Shown here in pieces: positions 48,629-52,617 of a stretch of DNA of 52,617 bases (positions are counted from its first letter, which is position 1; each line of letters opens with the position of its first letter). The position numbers and the translations under genes were made by a program. The notes under the pieces were generated by a model. That model saw nothing but the letters and a program-made list of their open reading frames with translations. It did not search any database and was not told the origin of the DNA. Source of the DNA: Tessaracoccus sp. SD287 (GTDB taxonomy: Bacteria; Actinomycetota; Actinomycetes; Propionibacteriales; Propionibacteriaceae); contig NZ_JADIJQ010000020.1 of the NCBI RefSeq assembly GCF_017355265.1, positions 1-52,617 of the forward strand, in the 5' to 3' direction.

Positions 48629-49594
48629 GTGTCCAACTTGCTCCGCCTGATCGGGCGGCGCCTGATCGCCTTCCCCATCATGGTCGTGGGAGTCACCCTG
48701 CTGGTCTTCCTCGTGATGGCGTTCTCGCCCGCTGACCCGGCCCAGTTGGCGCTGGGTGAATCAGCCTCCGACGAGGCCAAGGCCCTGTACCGCGCCGAGC
48801 ACGGCCTGGACGATCCGCTGATGGTGCGCTACGCCAGTTTCATGGCCGGCCTGCTGCGCGGCGACCTGGGCACCACCAGCGGCAACACGCCGGTAACCGA
48901 TGTGGTGGCCCAGGCCTTCCCGATCACCCTGCAGCTCACCTTCCTGGGTCTGGCCGTCGCCGTCGTCCTGTCCCTGGTGCTCGGCGTCCTCGCCGCCCTC
49001 TACCGCGACCGCTGGCCCGACCAGGGCATCCGCGTCATCTCCATCGCTGCGCTGGCGACCCCGTCCTTCTGGCTGGCAATCCTGCTGATCCAGTGGCTGG
49101 GCCAGGTTCCCGGCGCCTGGGGCATCTTCCCCGCCCTGATCCTCGACTGGGTGCCGTTCAGCGAGAACCCCGCACAGTACGTCAACAACATCACCCTGCC
49201 CGTGCTGGCACTCGCGGTGCCGGTCACCGGCTCGCTGACCCGGGTCGTGCGCACCGCCATGGTCGAGGAACTCGACAAGGACTACGTGCGCACCGCCATC
49301 GGCTCGGGCATCCCCTACCCGATCGTGGTGGCTCGCAACGTGCTGCGCAACGCGCTGATCACCCCCATCACCGTGCTGGGCCTGCGGGTCGGCTACCTGA
49401 TGGGCGGGGCGGTCATCATCGAGATCATCTTCAACATCCAGGCCATGGGCCAGCTCATCCTGGACGGCGTCACCCGCAATGACGTCTACCTGGTGCAGGG
49501 CGTGACCCTGACAGTCGCCATCGCCTTCATCGTCGTCAACATTGTGGTCGACATGCTGTACGTACTGGTCAACCCGCGGATCAGGAGCATCTGA
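48629..49594 (+). CDS. ABC transporter permease, DppB/OppB type
   Basis: A 321-residue integral membrane subunit with six predicted helices. The N terminus LLRLIGRRLIAFPIMVVGVT is typical, as is the EAA loop seen as ELDKDYVRTAIGSGIPYPIV, which docks on the ATPase. The GTG 48629 has AAGGAG 8 bases upstream; the frame is open further upstream through the inter-gene hairpin but unlikely to be translated. It is followed after one base by the permease-ATPase fusion gene, its partner in the import channel. Confidence 0.94.
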   Translation: MSNLLRLIGRRLIAFPIMVVGVTLLVFLVMAFSPADPAQLALGESASDEAKALYRAEHGLDDPLMVRYASFMAGLLRGDLGTTSGNTPVTDVVAQAFPITLQLTFLGLAVAVVLSLVLGVLAALYRDRWPDQGIRVISIAALATPSFWLAILLIQWLGQVPGAWGIFPALILDWVPFSENPAQYVNNITLPVLALAVPVTGSLTRVVRTAMVEELDKDYVRTAIGSGIPYPIVVARNVLRNALITPITVLGLRVGYLMGGAVIIEIIFNIQAMGQLILDGVTRNDVYLVQGVTLTVAIAFIVVNIVVDMLYVLVNPRIRSI

Positions 49595-49595
49595 C

Positions 49596-51842
49596 ATGCG
49601 CCCCACGCTCACCTCACGACTCACCACGGTGCAAGGCGGCAGCCTCGGCGCCCTGCGGCGGCTGCCCCTGGCGTCCAAGATCGCCGTGTTCTTCCTGCTC
49701 GTGGTCGTCCTCGCCGCGGTCTTCGCGCCGCTGCTGGCACCCTTCGACCCGCTGGCCACGGGGTTGTCCACCGACCCCGAGATCGTCGGCCCGCTGCCCA
49801 CCGGCGAGATCCTGCGACCCAACGTCGCCCCCAACGGCACCTTCTGGTTCGGCACCGACGCCACCGGCCGCGACATCTTCAGCCGGGTCCTCTACGGGGC
49901 CCGCGCCTCGCTGCTGATCGGTCTGTGCGCCACCGGCATCGCCCTGTTCTTCGCCGCGATCCTCGGTTCGGTCGCCGCCACCGCCCACAAGTGGGTCTCC
50001 GAGGTGCTGATGCGCATCCTCGACATCGTGATGTCCTTCCCCGGCATCGCCCTGGCCGTGGTCTTCGTGGCCGTCTTCGGCACCTCCCTGCCGGTGATCA
50101 TCATGGCCATCGCGTTCCTGTACGTGCCCCAGCTCGCCCGCGTGGTCCGCGCCAACGTGCTGGCCCAGTTCGGTGAGGACTACGTCGCCGCCTCCCGCGT
50201 GATGGGCGCCTCGACCACCTGGATCCTGATCAAGCACGTCGCCCGCAACTGCCTGGCCCCGATCCTGGTCTTCGCCACGGTGCTGGTCGCCGACGCGATC
50301 GTCTTCGAGGCCTCGCTGTCGTTCATCAACGCCGGCGTCCGCCCGCCCAACCCGTCCTGGGGCAACGTCCTGGCCGAGGGCAAGCAGCTGCTGATCTCCG
50401 GGGCGTGGTGGCCCACCTTCTTCCCCGGGCTGATGATCCTGATCACCGTGCTCTCGCTGAACATCCTGTCCGAGGGGCTCACCGACACCCTGGCCAGCCC
50501 CACCCCCAAGAAGCATGTCGACGTCGAGGCCGACGAGCAGAAGCTGATCAGCACCGTCGCCGCCACCGAGGACACCCCGCGGGACCCGGTCGCCGAGGCC
50601 GAGGCAGCGCTGGACCAGGCCGTCGCCAGCCCGGTGCAGGGAACCGAACCCATCGGCGTCCGTGCCCACGCGCTGCCCACCACCGACGACCTGGACCCCG
50701 AGGAGTTGCTCGCCCAGGGCGACCTGGTGCTCGGCGTCACCGACCAGACCACCGCCCAGCGGCTGCTGGACGAGTCGCTGGCCACGCTGGCCATCCGCGA
50801 GCGCAGCCGCAGCGACCGGCTGGTCTTCGCCGACACGCACGTCCAACCGCTGCTGGACGTGCGCAACCTGCGGATCGCCTTCCCCTCGGCCCACGGCGAG
50901 GTCGACATCGTCGATGACGTCTCCTTCACCGTCCGTCCCGGCGAGACGATGGGTCTGGTCGGCGAGTCCGGCTGCGGCAAGTCGATCACCTCGATGGCCA
51001 TCATGGGGCTGCTGCCCCGCACCGCCGACATCCGCGGCGAGATCCTCTTCGAGGGACGCAACCTGCTCACCATGGGCGCCCGGGAGCGCAACGACCTGCG
51101 GGGCCACGACATGGCGATGATCTACCAGGATGCGCTGAGCTCGCTGAACCCGTCGATGCTGGTGCGCACCCAGCTGCAGCAACTGATCAAGCGCGGCGGC
51201 ACCCGCACCGCCGAGGAGCTGATGGGGTTGGTCGGTCTGGACCCGAAGCGCACCCTGGCCGCCTACCCGCATGAGTTGTCGGGTGGCCAGCGCCAGCGCG
51301 TGCTGATCGCCATGGCCTTGACGCGTGACCCCAAGCTGGTCATCGCCGACGAACCCACCACCGCCCTGGACGTGACCGTGCAGCAGCAGGTCGTCGACCT
51401 GCTCAACCGGCTGCGAACCGAGCTCGGCTTCGCGATGGTCTTCGTCAGCCACGACCTGGCGCTGGTGGCCCAACTCGCCCACCGGATCACGGTGATGTAC
51501 GCCGGTCAGGTGGTCGAACAGGCCACCAACCAGGAACTGCTGATCGACCCGCGCCACGAATACACCCGGGGCCTGCTGGGCTCGGTGCTGTCCATCGAGT
51601 CCGGCGCCGAACGCCTTCACCAAGTGCCCGGCACCGTCCCCTCACCCCGCGAGTTCGTCACGGGGAACCGGTTCGCCCCCCGCTCGTCGACGCCGACCCT
51701 CGGCCTGGACATCCGTCCGACGATGATCACCCTGCCGGGCACCACCCACGCGGTGGCGACCAGCCCCGAACCCGGAAGCCCCGAACCCAGTAGCTCCGCA
51801 TCCAGCAGCCCCGAGCCCGTCACCGCAGGAGACCAGCGATGA
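49596..51842 (+). CDS. Fused ABC permease (DppC type) and ATPase (DppD type)
   Basis: A 748-residue fusion. Residues 1-300 are a DppC-like permease with a Pro/Phe-rich periplasmic segment, FGTDATGRDIFSRVLYGARA and the EAA loop FGEDYVAASRVMGASTTWIL. An Asp/Glu/Ala-rich linker of about 110 residues follows. From about 417 comes a DppD-type ATPase: Walker A GESGCGKS near 455, signature LSGGQRQRVLIAMAL near 560, Walker B LVIADEPTTALD and SHDLAL. After the oligopeptide-type C-terminal extension (VLSIESGAERLHQVPGTVPS) the usual Cys-rich Fe-S-like motif is not seen. The frame is continuous, so this is a real fusion. AGGAG lies 8 bases before the ATG. Confidence 0.93.
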   Translation: MRPTLTSRLTTVQGGSLGALRRLPLASKIAVFFLLVVVLAAVFAPLLAPFDPLATGLSTDPEIVGPLPTGEILRPNVAPNGTFWFGTDATGRDIFSRVLYGARASLLIGLCATGIALFFAAILGSVAATAHKWVSEVLMRILDIVMSFPGIALAVVFVAVFGTSLPVIIMAIAFLYVPQLARVVRANVLAQFGEDYVAASRVMGASTTWILIKHVARNCLAPILVFATVLVADAIVFEASLSFINAGVRPPNPSWGNVLAEGKQLLISGAWWPTFFPGLMILITVLSLNILSEGLTDTLASPTPKKHVDVEADEQKLISTVAATEDTPRDPVAEAEAALDQAVASPVQGTEPIGVRAHALPTTDDLDPEELLAQGDLVLGVTDQTTAQRLLDESLATLAIRERSRSDRLVFADTHVQPLLDVRNLRIAFPSAHGEVDIVDDVSFTVRPGETMGLVGESGCGKSITSMAIMGLLPRTADIRGEILFEGRNLLTMGARERNDLRGHDMAMIYQDALSSLNPSMLVRTQLQQLIKRGGTRTAEELMGLVGLDPKRTLAAYPHELSGGQRQRVLIAMALTRDPKLVIADEPTTALDVTVQQQVVDLLNRLRTELGFAMVFVSHDLALVAQLAHRITVMYAGQVVEQATNQELLIDPRHEYTRGLLGSVLSIESGAERLHQVPGTVPSPREFVTGNRFAPRSSTPTLGLDIRPTMITLPGTTHAVATSPEPGSPEPSSSASSSPEPVTAGDQR

Positions 51843-52617
51843 GCCAGTCCACCACCCCGGTCATCGACCTGCGCGACATCCACGTCGTCCACAAGCTGCG
51901 CACCGGCAAGCTGTTTCGTCCCGACCGCATCCGCGCCGTGGACGGGGTCAACTTCACCAGCCACCGCGGCGAAGTCGTCGGCATCGTCGGTGAGTCCGGC
52001 TGCGGGAAGACCACGCTGGCCCGGGTCATGGTCGGGCTGCAGCAGCCGACCTCCGGCCAGGTGCTGTTCAACGGCCAACAACTCGGCGGTTCCCGCGGGG
52101 CGCGCCGCACCCTGGGCCGGTCGGTCTCGGTCGTCTTCCAGGACCCCGCCACCGCGCTCAACCCGCGGATGCTGGTGCGTGACCAATTGATCGACCCGCT
52201 GCGGGTGCACGGCATCGGCACGGCCGCGGAGCGCCTGGCCAAGGTGAAGAACCTGCTGCACCTGGTCGGCCTGCCGCAGTCGGCGCTCGACGTGCTCCCC
52301 CGCCAGATCTCCGGCGGTCAGCGCCAGCGTGTGGCCATCGCCCGTGCCCTGGTGCTCGACCCCGACGTCATCGTCGCCGACGAACCCACCTCGGCGCTGG
52401 ACGTCTCGGTGCGCGCCCAGGTACTGAACCTGCTCGCCGACCTGAAGTCGACCCTGGGGCTGGGACTGGTCTTCATCTCCCACGACATCAACACGGTCCG
52501 CTACGTCTCGGACCGGATCGCGGTCATGAAGGCCGGCAAGGTCGTCGAGACCGGGCCCGCCGAGCGCGTCTTCGCGTCCCCCGAACACGACTACACCCGG
52601 ACCCTGCTGGCGGCGAC
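51839..52617 (+). CDS. ABC transporter ATPase, DppF type (partial at window end)
   Basis: The first 259 residues of the second ATPase; the gene runs off the window with no stop. Walker A GESGCGKT, Q-loop VVFQDPATALNPRM, signature ISGGQRQRVAIARAL, Walker B VIVADEPTSALD and the H-loop ISHDINTVR are complete. The reading ends at DYTRTLLAA, the start of the usual oligopeptide-type C-terminal part. Its ATG overlaps the stop of the fusion gene by 4 bases. With the ATPase half of the fusion it would form the heterodimeric motor of the importer. Confidence 0.94.
   Translation, partial: MSQSTTPVIDLRDIHVVHKLRTGKLFRPDRIRAVDGVNFTSHRGEVVGIVGESGCGKTTLARVMVGLQQPTSGQVLFNGQQLGGSRGARRTLGRSVSVVFQDPATALNPRMLVRDQLIDPLRVHGIGTAAERLAKVKNLLHLVGLPQSALDVLPRQISGGQRQRVAIARALVLDPDVIVADEPTSALDVSVRAQVLNLLADLKSTLGLGLVFISHDINTVRYVSDRIAVMKAGKVVETGPAERVFASPEHDYTRTLLAA

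Overview
The window is high-GC DNA from an actinobacterium (Actinomycetota). Gene content and order point to the Propionibacteriaceae or a close relative. This rests on the conserved block sucC-sucD / DUF6350-purN-purH-folD-DUF3017 / mdh, a two-gene groES-groEL operon with HrcA/CIRCE operators, a guaB-guaB3 pair, PspC-type sensor kinases, and -10 boxes of the form TAnnnT placed almost at start codons. The family-level placement is inference. No rRNA, tRNA, prophage, insertion sequence or CRISPR array was recognised.

Layout: (1) 1-2.2 kb, two tandem secreted cell-wall hydrolases (phage-type lysozyme and M15 peptidase) with nearly identical peptidoglycan-binding tails. (2) 2.3-12.4 kb, central metabolism: malate dehydrogenase, a minus-strand run DUF6350-purN-purH-folD-DUF3017, and sucCD. 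A plus-strand gene for a membrane-anchored protein with a large extracellular part lies between sucCD and the purine run. (3) 12.6-15 kb, a duplicated pair of membrane-anchored M23 peptidases sharing an upstream motif. (4) 15-23.5 kb, the PcrA helicase, a phospholipase-D-family enzyme, a GlsB-type stress protein, and a PspC two-component system divergent from three small membrane-protein genes. (5) 23.5-31.6 kb, guaA, cysK-cysE, a DUF559 nuclease-like gene bracketed by two hairpin repeats, and guaB-guaB3-chorismate mutase. (6) 31.7-41.7 kb, ilvE, groES-groEL, and an eight-gene minus-strand run around the tRNA t6A genes (tsaE fused to GNAT, tsaB, rimI, tsaD), a rhomboid-like protein, Nudix and THUMP-like methyltransferase. 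(7) 41.8-46.6 kb, a repeat-rich DEAD-box helicase with a long leader, a GT4 glycosyltransferase and a FadR-type regulator. (8) 46.9 kb to the end, an oligopeptide-type ABC importer operon cut by the window edge.

Most of the window is ordinary core genome. The least explained parts are: a family of three related 75-80 bp hairpin repeats (10.2, 26.8 and 27.8 kb), two of which flank the DUF559 gene; imperfect 50-bp tandem repeats at 44.4 kb; the duplicated regulatory motif before the M23 genes; a putative palindromic operator before the ABC importer; and two gene fusions (GNAT-TsaE and permease-ATPase).
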